From Siphonodentalium dalli (taxonomy: Eukaryota; Mollusca; Scaphopoda; Gadilida; Siphonodentaliidae), in the NCBI GenBank assembly GCA_032622095.1, contig CP136064.1:41441912-41505911 (forward strand): a stretch of DNA of 64,000 nucleotides, read 5' to 3'. Numbering within the stretch: position 1 is the stretch's first letter; every line of letters begins with the position of its first letter. Below the pieces are notes generated by a model that saw only the letters and a program-made list of their open reading frames with translations, did no database searches and was not told the DNA's origin. Shown in pieces: positions 1 to 10,472 of the stretch. The position numbers were made by a program, and so were the translations under genes.

Positions 1-1186
1 GAATTGAATAAAGTATTTCTTAGAATTTCAAGTAACGTCAGTGAAAATGAAACTGACAGGATTATATATTCTGTCAATCGTAAAACTATTTGTGAGCGGT
101 GACATCATATTGCAGGGTTTGTCTGCAGGAGATATTTATTATTTATAGCGGCGAAATATGACTGGTAGCGAAATCTTTCACCCGGAACGTGTAGCTTGTT
201 CAATAGTCTGTATTAGTCCAACAACTGATGACCGCAGCTATAGAACAGAGTTTTAGCCAATGTGTTATAAAATATAATTGAGTTTTTGGTGGGAAATGTG
301 AACATGTGCATCGTTGACTATTGTGCTTGGGGACCCAGGCGGGACAACGAAACTATTATTGACCGTACTTTGACTTTTTCTCCATATTAGGGGGGGGGGT
401 GTATTTGTTCGTGTTTATCCTCCATGCATGTAATATGGCTCAAATGAATGGAGTTCTCACTATGAATTCCCGCTATAAAGACTGATTTGGGACAGGATCC
501 GTATTATTGTGAAATAAATCACTTTGGGATTTTGTTAAGTATGCACGGCAATATATCGTACGCATAATAATCAACACACGTAGAGAATAACATGTATTTT
601 TCAGGAACTTCCCTTTAAATACCGGTACATCGAACTCAAAACAAATGATAATACAGCAATAAGATAAATTATCAACATTGAGTAGTTTCATCCACGAAAA
701 TCCCGTGCATAAAAATATCCCCGACTCAGCAATTGGGTGTTCGTTGATCCAATTATGTAATCGTACGATAGCACGGGGTCTTCGAGCGTGAGTAGTTTCA
801 TCCATGGAATTCCGTGCACAAAAATATATCCGCACTCAACAGTCAGGCATTCTTTGATGTTACTGCGACATGTAGCGGTATTACGCTGTATGTAATGTCG
901 CTATTTGACACGTTCTTTCTTATTGTTTTTTTCGGGAGATGGACTGTGTCGATTTAATTTTGTCAATATTAATGAAAATAAGTGTAGATATATATAGCCT
1001 GTCGACACAGACAAGACTGAAAAAGTTTTTAATATTAAACGTCATTTATTTGTGTATGAGCGGGATTTCATGCAACGACTGACGGGGGAAAGGGTCCGTG
1101 GGACGGACCCGCAGCCGGCCTGGTGGAAACCCTGTATATGGAATGATTATAATACCCTGAGATGTTACCTCTTATTATATTTACAG
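1..1186. other. 5' flank or intron of the zinc-finger gene
   Basis: No convincing coding exon. A degenerate 110-bp tandem duplication lies at about 680-870 (GAGTAGTTTCATCCA at 680 and again at 790). A G-run occurs near 391. The upstream untranslated exon and promoter of the zinc-finger gene could lie here or left of the window; I cannot place them. Confidence 0.4.
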
Positions 1187-1530
1187 ACTACTATCTTATG
1201 GCATGTCGCTGCAAGGTAATAAAGGGTTACAAAGGCAACAGCGGCCATTTCCACTGCCCAATATGTAATAAATTCTTTAAGAGTACTGAAATTGATGAAC
1301 ATCTCTATGGATGTAAGACAAAGAAGAAAGGAGGACCGGCTTATTATGCAATGCAGTTGTACGACCAGTATCTGAGGATAAGATTTGATTTAGAAGAACC
1401 AGAATTTCCAGCATATCAACCACCAAAAAGACAGCGAAAACGACCAGTCAAGGAAAAGACGCCACCTGAGCCTTCACCGCCACCTACTCCGCCCCCTCCT
1501 CCCCCACCCAGAATCTTAGATCCCCTTCAG
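1187..1530 (+). CDS. Zinc-finger gene, exon A (first coding exon)
   Basis: Acceptor TTATATTTACAG ends at 1186. The ATG is at 1198 and the donor CAG|GTAAGG follows 1530. It encodes residues 1-111: the Cys-rich start MACRCKV, the CCHC finger, a Lys/Arg segment (KRQRKRPVKEK) that could be a nuclear localisation signal, and a run of seven prolines. An in-frame ATG at 1162 lies upstream of the acceptor and is probably intronic. Confidence 0.75.
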
Positions 1531-4500
1531 GTAAGGCTGAAGAAATATAGAAAGAGTCTCATTACAGGCTTCTGAAAAAGCAGGTGTGAAAAATGTATAA
1601 AAAGATAACTTTCTAAATATATTGAGTTGTAAAAACCTATCTGATGGGAAACGATTATGAAATATTCTATTTTGATATTTAATTTCTGAAAAGTGCTATT
1701 GCAAGAAGCCTTGGTAACATCTAGTTACAAATAGGTTACTTGTTTGCTTTTGGTTATTGCAGAATTATCCAATAAATATATTTTTCAGATTCACAGACAT
1801 GACAGCTACAAAGTTCCAATTGATAAGTTAAAGATGTTTTATAACATTTTAGAAGCTTTTTGATTATTTAAAGCACTTTTGATCCTGTCATTGTCAAAGC
1901 GTGCAGTTTAAGAGAAAAAAAAACATGATTTATTTATATAATAAACATAATTTTTAATGCATCTCCAGGTGTATAGAAGTGTCAGATGTATAATAACATC
2001 CTGTATAATTTTGCGAAGATAGATACACCCAATTAAAGTATCACTACACATTGGTATTTGGGATGTGACACTTCCCTCAGCTGATAGAGATTATCACTAC
2101 CAATCATATCTAAGCAATCAGATGCTCTCATTTATGCCAAAGCAAAAGTAGGTGTAATTACATCCAAGCCTGGAAATAGTGTGTCTGACATTTGTCGAAT
2201 GAGGTCCCCAGAGGGTGAATTTAGTGAAGCTATCTAGCAAGGTGGTCTACCATCACCAAATTCACCCTCTGGAAACCTCATCTGCTTGGGCCTCAACTGC
2301 GACTCAACAGTCATTAATTGTCTTGTTCTAAATAATTTACAGAATTTTGTGATTTTTTTAATATGTCCCTTGATATTTGTTTTTAATTTTATTCTATTTT
2401 ATCTACCAAGATATTCACCAATGAATCTGTCATCGTTACTGTGACGATAGCTGCGGAGATCATTGATGCGCTCGATGCAATGGAATCGGCCAATACAATG
2501 ATGGAAGCTGTTGCCACTGAAACTGGAGTTAAACTCACATGTGTTCCCAATGACTCTGGTGATATATTCTCTATATCTGGGTCAAGGGATCAAATATCGG
2601 CAGCTAGAGAGGTCCTAAAGAAGGTAAGTCTGATAAGGAGCAACAATTTGAGCTAAGTGGCCAGCACTTGTTCCCCAATACAATTGCCGCCAATGATATG
2701 TGTATTATATATGGATATGTGTATTTGATAAATAAATATGTCTTTGACTCTTTGAGTCTGTAAAATCGGTCGATTGGTTGAATTTGTTTTGGGTTTGCTT
2801 AAGCACGCTATAGCGAATTTAAATACAAAGTGAATAATCCTTAGGGACATGTTGTAACTCAAAACTATCACCAAGTATTCATAGTGATAATTTTGATGCC
2901 CATGAAAAACGTAAGATTCCCTGGCACTAAACCTACAAAATAAGTCTGTTAAGGAATATAAGAAAAAATTATTAAAATTGTAAAAAAATTGTAAAAAAAT
3001 AATAACAAATGATGAAAAACTGTTAGGCCAATGCATTCTCTTATATATGCGAGGCGACCTATGGTCGACTCGCATATATAAGAGAATGCATTGGCACAGG
3101 GTATATGGGTTGATACAAAAATTGGACCTGGCACTCAAAGGGTTAAACCACTTTGAGGCCATTGATCTAAAATTGAATAGAATTGTGCATTAGATACATA
3201 ATCTCCAAATTTGAAAAGATGAAATAGATACCATATTATTTGGATGGCTTGAAAAAAAAATTATGCTTAGAAACAAGCCTGATTATAGTGTGACTGACAT
3301 TTGCTAAATGAGGTCCCCAGAGGGTGAATTTTGTGATGCTATCCCGCACAGTGGGTTATCATCACCAAATTCACTCTGGGAACCTCATTCTGATCTGTCC
3401 GTTAAAGAGGGCTGCAGTGGTGAACGTAAATTACATCATGCCCGCTAAAGCGGGCTGCTGTGTTGAAAAAATTAATGAACCAACAGTTGATGAAACTGGA
3501 CGAAAGTGATTGGAAATTTTTGTGTTAAAATTGGGAATACTCAGGTCTATTTTGCATTGGGATAGGAGTCAAATATCGTCCCTTGGTGCTACCCGGGATT
3601 AACCCTGATGAAGATTCAAATTCTCAACAATGTTTCCTCACAGCATTCATGATATCTCCTATCGTCACACCTGTTAAGGTTGAGACATCTTTAAACCACG
3701 AATTCACAAACCAATGAAATTGCCTTTCAGTGAGAAACAACAAAAATTGATTCCGGCAAAATCATTCACAGTATAAATAAGTAATTATTGACTATTTTCA
3801 GGAACTTGATAAAAACGTATATGGACAGATGCTTCTTGAACGTGTTATAGCATTTGAAGGTAAGTTTTCAAATTCCATGAATCAAAGAAGTAAGGGAGTC
3901 TGTGAAAGACAGGTTTGATTTTTGTTGACTGTTGTTTATTATATTTTATTTTATTGTATCTTGGTGACCAGATATAATCTGCCTGACATTGTGGTTAAAT
4001 GGTGCATGCCTTGTCTATAGATGCCTGGATATGACCTAAATAATAATTTTTAAATCAGCTGTCCCCCATTTATTTCTTTACTTTTCCTCTTTCATGTCTA
4101 ATGTGCCTGTAACTTCAACTTGCTCTTTGAGAATAAGATATATACTGTTTCACGTAGTTTTCCTTTTATTTCTCCATCATACACATGATGTTTCTAGGAA
4201 TTCATGACTAATTTTCACTGATCAATATTCATGATGTGGACAAACCTCAATGTTAAAATAAAACAATTGCAGTGTGAATTTGACTTGAGGTTCCGTTCCG
4301 TTCTGTTCTCATTCAGGGTTCATACACAAGATGATAAGTGCTTAACTTTTTACCCACTCCTTTAACCCTTTCAGTAAAGAGCTCTTTCCATCAATGTATC
4401 ACATTATTATAATCAATAAATTTGAAAAATGATCAAGGAAATTGACTTGGCACTGAAAGGGTTAAAAGTGCTCAAATCGATTTCTTCCTTTAAAAGTACT

Positions 4501-7500
4501 TAAAAATCAACCACTAACCTTTAAAAATCCATAAATTCCCCATAAAATGGTTCGCATTGGTCAATTTATTGGAAATCTGAAACAAAACTTGAAGCTGCAA
4601 TCTCATTCAACCAATATTAATATTGTTGATATCGGTTACTATAAATAACTATGCTGATTTTCCACTTCCACAAAACGTCACCAGTGTATGGTGTCCCTTG
4701 ACTATGGCCACGTGCCGTCATGCGCAGAATTGACAAATAGTGCAGCTTAACATATTTCCTCTGGGGAAAATGCATCTTAAGAGCCATAAATTTTAAAAGG
4801 AAAAAAATACAATGCAGAGTTTTCAGTGTGCAAGAAGGAGACAGACGTGAGTTCTGGAGGGGATATTTCCATCAAATCTCGCCAAAGAAGTGAGCGGCAA
4901 TCAAAGATCATGAAGGCCATCTTTGGACCACAAACTTGGAGGTGTTTATCAGAAAAGATCGCATAGCTAAAGCTTCAGTATCCATCACCATTTTGAAGAC
5001 TGTAATCTGATTGAGTTATGTGTTTATTGTAGGTTATCATGCAAAATAATGTTTGCCACACAGAAAATAAGAATGTGGTTTCTCAAAGGTTAACTTTTCA
5101 GAGAAGAGCTTGCAATAAAATTACAAGTCATTGTTTTCGTCGCAATTGTTCACTGTCTTAGTGATGTCGTCAATGAGTCCCATTGCAAAAGGTTGACCGT
5201 GTATACCCCAACCAAATGACGAACTTATCACTTCTGCATGATACAGTACTGTTTTAGTGTTTTAGTATTGATATTCTGTATTTTGACACCGTTTATTCAT
5301 TTTAGATAAAGAAAACAAAAAAGGCAGCAACAAAGAAGATGAGCAAGGAGATGGAACTGAAAAAGAAAGAGAAAGAAGTGGTGATGATTTTCAGGATAAC
5401 TCTGATTCTGCTAAAGCTCCATCCGTGGTCACTCAGGTGCCAATAGAGGGAGGAGCACCTACATTAGCCAAACTGTAAGCAAGTAATTCTAATCTACATT
5501 CTGTTATGTTGGTCCCTCTGAAATATCAATAAATTCCATGTTTATCTCCTCAAACCTTAGACCTAAATCTTCTCGGTCCACAATAGCTTGGGATATGAGT
5601 TAGGCTGATGCTGTTTTTTTACCAATTCCCATCCCGTTACTCTTCTATATCAGACTTTATGCCCATAATCGTGGGCTGTAGTTCTCTTGCTGGTATGTCT
5701 TCGAATTAGGTCAAATGGAAGCTTTGCGTATATGAACATAGTTGGCAGCCTTTCCCAAGCATGATTATCATCAGATCTCCATGAAACTCTTACATTCATT
5801 AACAGGTAACAGCCATTGCTCATGTGGAAATAACAATTTGTTAAAAGTCACACATGCTTACACTTATAAAAAATTGAGGATTAGCGGCAAGAAGCGCGTC
5901 CTTAACTCTTTCATGACGGGAGCTGCTCTGGTGAAGCATTAAAGATCCTGTGTCAGTGCATTCCCTTATATATGTGACTCTCCCAAAGGGAGCGTCGCAT
6001 ATATAAGAGAATGCACTGGCTTATAATGTCAAGGTAAATATTGTTAGGCCAATTTATTATCTTAATGTGTGAGGTTCCCTGTGAGAGACTGGCATATATA
6101 AGAGAATGCATTGGCACAGGGTTTTCGCAACATTTCAGGAAGCTTCAGCCATGGAAAGGTTAATCAAGTGACAATACTTTGTGGTTGCAAAATAGGAGCA
6201 AATCGGCAAATCAGCACTCATTTATGTTGACAAGCCTTACCGGCTAGACCTATCAGTTAATGCTGTTCTCATCCATGCACACTTCCATTGTCACTTTTGT
6301 CCAAGTCCACCTCGTAATTTATTGGTTATTTCATTAGTGTTTTATTTTTATACGCCCTTTGTGAAAAAAGTTCGTATTATGTAATCAGTCTGTCCGTCCG
6401 TCAGTACGTCCGTCTGTCCGTTAACATTTTTGGTTTCCGATCGATAACTCCAGTTTGGATTATTGATCTGAACCAAAGTTGGTATGTGTATTTCCCAGCT
6501 AAAGATACAGACCAAGTTCGAATATGGGTTCTGTCCAATTATTTTTACTTGAGTTACGGCCCTTTTTCGACTTAGGATTTGACCGTCTGTTAATATTTTT
6601 GGTTTCCGACCGATAACTCCAGTTTGGATTATTTGATCTGAACCAAAGTTGGTATGTGTATTTCCCAGCTAAAACTACAGGCCAAGTTCGAATATGGGTT
6701 CCGTCCAATTATTTTTACATGAGTTACGGCCCTTTTTCGACTTAGAATTTGACCATCTGTTAAAAAAAATTGGTTTCCGGCCGATAACTCCAGTTTGGAT
6801 TATTTGATCTGAACCAAAGTTGGTATGTGTATTTCCCAGCTAACGATACAGGCCAAGTTCGAGTATGGGTTCCGTCCAGTTATTTTAGTGTGAGTTACAG
6901 CCCTTTCGACTCAGAATTTGATCAATTTCATAATATTTCGGTTTCCAACCGATAACTCCAGTTTTGATTATTTGATCTGAACCAAAGCTGGTATGTGTAT
7001 TTCCCGGCTAAAACTACAGGCCAAGTTCGAATATAGGTTCTGTCTAATTATTTTCACATGAGTTACAGCCATTTTTCGACTTAGAATTTGACTGCATTTT
7101 GGCATTGAAATTCGGGGTATATCAGATATTCTTCAAATGTAAGCCCAAAGTATTATTTATTTTGCGGTAGTACAATTCGAAATAGCTAAAGGGCATATTT
7201 TGCCACGCCCTAGCGATGCTCTTGTTTTGTTTTGTCAATGATCCCATATTTAGATTTGTTCTCAATTTGGCCATAGTTTCTGTAAAATGGCGAAACAAAT
7301 TCAGAAATGGCAAAAAAATTGGCCGAAATAATATTCCGGCCAGTGTGAGTTCTGCTCTAGAGGCAATTTGCTGCATCTAAAATTGTCAAGTTTTTCATTC
7401 ATATATCAATGTTGTCCCTGTTATAGAATTGTTAATGTCAAACTTATTGGACTGGATTGTTTTGATTATGAAAAATTTTGCGGCTATTAATTCCTGATCA

Positions 7501-8408
7501 TTTTCTTGCTTCCGTCTTTCAGACCACAGACTGAGATATCCCATCCAATCAGACCACAGACTGAGATATCCCATCCAATCAGACCACAGACTGAGATATC
7601 CCATCCAATCAGACCACAGACTGAGATATCCCATCCAAAGATTAGATCAAATCCCAATGAAAAGAGTATTGCTGGTATTCTGCAGATGGAATGTGATGAT
7701 GACTACAATGATGATGATGATGAAGACGATAATGCTGATGAAATTAGTGGCACAGATACAGGCGACGAGTCAAATTGTCCATTAGAAATTATAACTGGCC
7801 ATGCTTTAAATAAGGAAAATGTCTACATAGATCATGCTGATTCAAATGATCTGCGTGATGGCTATGGAAATGATCAACAAACAGGCAGACCAAACTCTGT
7901 GAACTATTTTTCTGAAAGTGAAAAAATGGAGATTGATGAAAACATGTCTTTTAACTTAGAATCCAGTAATAATACAGAGTCTGTTAAGGACGGCTTGATG
8001 CATTCAGCAAACAATAAGATTGTAGACAAGAACAGCGAGCATCAGTATGTTATTGTAAACACGGAGCATCTGACGAATGACCAGATGGTAGAGGAGGATG
8101 AAGAGAAACCTGATGTTGATAACATAGTTATAATTCAGGAAAATACGGGGGATAATTTACGACCGGCAGAGCTTATTGATGTACATGAGATTAAAGTGGA
8201 ACCTACTGACGATGCAAATATGGGGCAGCAAATTCATAAGTGCATGGAACCAGACTGTGATTTTACATCACAAGATCTGTCAAAGTTAAAAGAACACTCA
8301 CTCTCCAGACACGTTGCTCATCTGTGTCAAATATGCGCACGTACATTCGCGGACAGTGAAAACTTTTCATCGCATATGAAAGATGAACATTATATTGATC
8401 TGTCTTAA
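1187..8408 (+). CDS. Five-exon zinc-finger protein gene, family not recognised
   Basis: Joined coding segments 1198-1530, 2411-2623, 3802-3859, 5306-5474 and 7523-8408 keep one open frame (phases 0,0,1,2) and give 552 residues. Visible parts: a CCHC finger (C20, C23, H35, C39), a basic then proline-rich stretch (about 75-105), a segment at 112-202 with a weak KH-like pattern ending SGSRDQISAAREVLKK, a charged low-complexity segment (about 203-255), four 10-residue repeats RPQTEISHPI (about 258-298), a very acidic run (about 312-335), an IKVE sumoylation-type site (about 480), and two C2H2 fingers near the C-terminus (C-x4-C-x12-H-x4-H, then C-x2-C-x12-H-x4-H). I infer a nuclear nucleic-acid-binding protein. 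The ATG at 1198 is chosen because a splice acceptor (TTTACAG) sits 11 bases before it, implying an upstream untranslated exon. Exons and frame are well supported; the function is not. Confidence 0.8.
2165..2290. mobile_element. Half copy of the GAATGAGG double-hairpin MITE (intron)
   Basis: Left terminal sequence (AAGCCTGGAAATAGTGTGTC) followed by one imperfect palindrome of about 85 bp with arms GAGGTCCCCAGAGGGTGAA and its complement. The matching right half is missing. Confidence 0.75.
2411..2623 (+). CDS. Zinc-finger gene, exon B (possible KH-like segment)
   Basis: Acceptor CTACCAAG ends at 2410 and donor AAG|GTAAGT follows 2623; both ends are phase 0 (71 codons). The predicted helix-strand-helix pattern, with GVKLTCVPNDSGDIFSISGS followed by an A-rich helix, recalls the second half of a KH domain. 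The usual GxxG loop is not evident, so the domain call is tentative. Confidence 0.7.
2755..3146. mobile_element. TTAA MITE, CAGTGCCAGG family, left end eroded
   Basis: The right end reads ACCTGGCACTCAAAGGGTTAA with TTAA at 3143-3146. It carries a complete core hairpin (3028-3100, arms CCAATGCATTCTCTTATATA) and an internal segment shared with 33406-33849 and 51323-51750. The left terminus near 2755 is degraded. Confidence 0.8.
3276..3392. mobile_element. Half copy of the GAATGAGG double-hairpin MITE (intron)
   Basis: Left terminal sequence AAGCCTGATTATAGTGTGAC, then one palindrome with arms AATGAGGTCCCCAGAGGGTG and its complement. No right half. Confidence 0.75.
3802..3859 (+). CDS. Zinc-finger gene, exon C
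   Basis: A 58-bp exon between acceptor ATTTTCAG and donor GAAG|GTAAGT, phase 0 in and phase 1 out. It encodes ELDKNVYGQMLLERVIAFEG, an amphipathic-looking helix that continues exon B. It is called because phases fit on both sides and both splice sites are good. Confidence 0.65.
3860..5305 (+). other. Intron of the zinc-finger gene
   Basis: No exon with consistent phase. A short CCTTTCAGTAAAG / GGCACTGAAAGGGTTAA pair at 4368-4466 is a worn MITE end. The rest is AT-rich and featureless to me. Confidence 0.5.
5306..5474 (+). CDS. Zinc-finger gene, exon D (charged linker)
   Basis: Acceptor CATTTTAG and donor AACT|GTAAGC, phase 1 in and phase 2 out. It encodes a hydrophilic linker rich in Lys, Glu, Asp, Gly and Ser, ending VPIEGGAPTLAKL. 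No domain is seen. Confidence 0.65.
5902..6163. mobile_element. TTAA MITE, CATGATGGGAGCTG family, complete
   Basis: TTAA at 5902-5905 and 6160-6163 brackets inverted ends (TTAACTCTTTCATGACGGGA and TTCAGCCATGGAAAGGTTAA). Two hairpins lie inside, joined by AAGGTCAAGGTAAATATTGT. It lies in an intron of the zinc-finger gene. Confidence 0.85.
6345..7210. repeat. GTCCGTCC-headed tandem element, ~170-bp units
   Basis: Opens with TTTATACGCCCTTTGTG, then TCTGTCCGTCCGTCAG, then four diverged units of about 170 bp (GATAACTCCAGTTTGGATTA near 6443, 6612, 6783 and 6951), each with a GAGTTACGGCCCTTTTTCGA-like segment. It closes with AAAGGGCATATTTT, roughly inverse to the head. ORFs in it are repeat translations. 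Confidence 0.8.
7523..7642 (+). repeat. Four 30-bp in-frame tandem repeats at the exon E start
   Basis: Units start at about 7523, 7553, 7583 and 7613 and read ACCACAGACTGAGATATCCC plus ten more bases. The unit is a multiple of three, so the frame is kept. Each unit repeats the CAG|ACC context of the true splice acceptor, so three cryptic acceptors (AG at 7551-7552, 7581-7582 and 7611-7612) are in the same phase. Confidence 0.9.
7523..8408 (+). CDS. Zinc-finger gene, exon E (terminal exon, two C2H2 fingers)
   Basis: Acceptor GTCTTTCAG ends at 7522; the stop codon TAA is at 8406-8408. It begins with four 30-bp units encoding RPQTEISHPI, then an Asp/Glu run, a long acidic linker with the IKVE motif, and two C-terminal C2H2 fingers (from about 8241). 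Phase 2 at entry matches exon D. Confidence 0.8.
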
Positions 8409-8439
8409 TGACTGCTAGTCATGTATTGATCTATCTGTC

Positions 8440-8840
8440 TTAACCCTTTACCCAACAAACCGGCCAAAACCGGCCAAATAAAGCTTCAACAGCCTAAACT
8501 ATCTTCGGTCTGTCTCAATAGAACCATACAAATATGGATATCATTGGAACCGGCTCCTTGACCACATTGTGATAGTTACAGTTATACCCTGTGCCAATGC
8601 ATTCTCTTATATATGCGAGTCGACCATAGGTCGCCTCGCATATATAAGAGAATGCATTGGCCTAAAAAAAATCCTTTTTTTAACACTTTTTACCATTTTT
8701 TCTTGCATTCTTTAACAATTTTATAATTTTTAATGTGTTAAGCCAATGCATTCTCTTATATATGCGAGGCGACCTATGGTCGACTCGCATATATAAGAGA
8801 ATGCATTGGCACAGGGCCCTTCTGTTGGGTAAAGGGTTAA
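8440..8840. mobile_element. TTAA MITE, ACCCAACA family, in the zinc-finger gene 3' end
   Basis: TTAA at 8440-8443 and 8837-8840; ends TTAACCCTTTACCCAACA and TGTTGGGTAAAGGGTTAA. Two long hairpins lie inside. Three more copies are at 10958-11363, 14547-14945 and 61607-62006, all about 400 bp and very similar, which suggests recent spread. It begins 31 bp after the stop codon and carries AATAAA at 8477-8482. Confidence 0.9.
8477..8482 (+). promoter_or_regulatory. Candidate polyadenylation signal AATAAA inside a MITE
   Basis: First AATAAA after the zinc-finger stop, 68 bp downstream, contributed by the ACCCAACA-family MITE. Whether it is used is inference. Confidence 0.4.
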
Positions 8841-8881
8841 TGACTGCTAGTCATGTATTGATCTATTGCTTATTGTTCATC

Positions 8882-9143
8882 TTAACCTTCTATAACTGGA
8901 GCTGCGCTGGTGCATCATTGAACATGCTGTGCCAATGCATTCTCTTATATATGTGATTCTCACATAGAGGGCCTCGCATATATAAGAGAATACACTGGCT
9001 TACAAGGTCAAGGTAAATATTATTAGGCCATTGTATTCTCTTATATATGCGAGGCTCCCTATGGGAGAATCGCATACATAAGAGAATGCATTGGCACAGG
9101 GTTTTCGTCAAATTTCTGGAATCTCCAGTCATAGAAGGGTTAA
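8882..9143. mobile_element. TTAA MITE, CATGATGGGAGCTG family
   Basis: TTAA at 8882-8885 and 9140-9143; ends TTAACCTTCTATAACTGGAG and CCAGTCATAGAAGGGTTAA. Two hairpins, same joint (AAGGTCAAGGTAAATATTAT) as the other copies. Confidence 0.85.
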
Positions 9144-9280
9144 TGGATATTCTATATTTGTTATTGAAGACATGATTTCCACAGAGGGGCAGCGGGTGCT
9201 TTTAGGGTCCCTTTTGCCAAGCCTATATTTCCCCTCACACATACATTTCTCCACCAGATTCTCAGATTAATTGTTGCATT

Positions 9281-9698
9281 CAGGCTTGAAATTACGGTGC
9301 TGGATATTTGCAGAATGAGGTCCCCAGAGGGTGACTTTGGTGATGCTACCCCGCACAGAGGGCTATCGACACCAAACTCATCCTCTGGGGACCTCATTCT
9401 GGATGACATCATCTGCTATGGTAGACCTAGACACAGATTTAAGTTCCCATATTGTGATGGGTACCTCGATTATGCATTGTGTCATCGGCCAATTTGAGGA
9501 TATAGAGAAACTAAACTATTAAGAAAAAGAAACTAAAAAACATTTTAATTTTATTATAAAGATACATTCCAGAGAAGATGAGGCCTAAGCATAATGAAGT
9601 CCCCAGAAGGCGAATTTACCATTGTGGCATAGCGTCACTAAATTCACCTTCTGGGGACCTCATCCTGCAAATGACCAGCACCATATTTTCAGACATGG
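9281..9698. mobile_element. Complete GAATGAGG double-hairpin MITE with 10-bp target duplication
   Basis: Inverted ends (AGGCTTGAAATTACGGTGCT ... AGCACCATATTTTCAGACAT) enclose two palindromes, about 9313-9404 and 9586-9668. The flanks carry a direct repeat TTGTTGCATT at 9271-9280 and 9699-9708. An 8-10-bp duplication points to hAT-like or Mutator-like mobilisation. Confidence 0.8.
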
Positions 9699-9794
9699 TT
9701 GTTGCATTGCAATTTTACTCAGTTCTCGGAAAAATAAAAGTAAAACAAACTCCATGTAGCATTCCACGGTGGTTTCTTTATGAAATAGAACATA

Positions 9795-10240
9795 TGTGAC
9801 CCGCCATATCAAATCCAGTCGTAAGTCGGGAACTTTTTACCCTGTGCCAATATATTCTCTTATATATGCGAGTCGACCATAGGTCGCCTCGCATATATAA
9901 GAGAATGCATTGGCCTAACAATTTTTTACAATTTTAATAATTTTTTCTTGTATTCTTTAACAATTTTATAATTTCACCCATACAGAGCCCCAGACAAACA
10001 TGAGCAGACGACACTCTTGTATATGCTTCTATATATGTGTGGGGCTCCCTGGAGGGTAATGGATGTTTTTTATTTTATGTCCTAAAAATTGTAAGAAACA
10101 TTTATTTTAAAAATTGTTAGGCCAATGCATTCTCTTATATATGCGAGGCGACCTATGGTCGACTCGCATATATAAGAGAATGCATTGGCACAGGGTAAAA
10201 AAATCCCGACTTACGACTGGATTTGATATGGCGGGTCAAA
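9795..10240. mobile_element. TA-type MITE, GTGACCCGCC family, with shared hairpin core
   Basis: Ends TGTGACCCGCCATATCAAAT and ATTTGATATGGCGGGTCAAA are flanked by TA (9793-9794 and 10241-10242), as in Tc1/mariner-type insertions. The interior holds the same CCCTGTGCCAATGC hairpins as the TTAA families. Confidence 0.8.
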
Positions 10241-10344
10241 TATCATAGTCAGTATTAAATAAGGCCGCTATTTGTGCTTAACAATGGACACTTGGTGTTC
10301 TATGGAATTTATCAACAGATTATAGTTCAACTACCATTTGGTAT

Positions 10345-10472
10345 GATCAAACCTGGAAATAGTGTGTCTGATATTTGCAGAATGAGGTCCCCAGAGGGTG
10401 AATTTAGTGATACTACCCCGCACAGTGGGCTAGCATCACCAAATGCACCCTCTGGGGACCTCATTCTGCTTA
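10345..10472. mobile_element. Half copy of the GAATGAGG double-hairpin MITE
   Basis: AAACCTGGAAATAGTGTGTC followed by one palindrome of about 92 bp (10379-10470), with loop CCGCACAGTGGGCTAG. No right half. Confidence 0.75.

Noticed and set aside
1162-1197. Upstream in-frame ATG (MLPLIIFTDYYL) as the start of the zinc-finger protein
   Set aside because: It lies before a good splice acceptor (TTATATTTACAG) and its codons look intronic; the ATG at 1198 begins the Cys-rich conserved-looking region.
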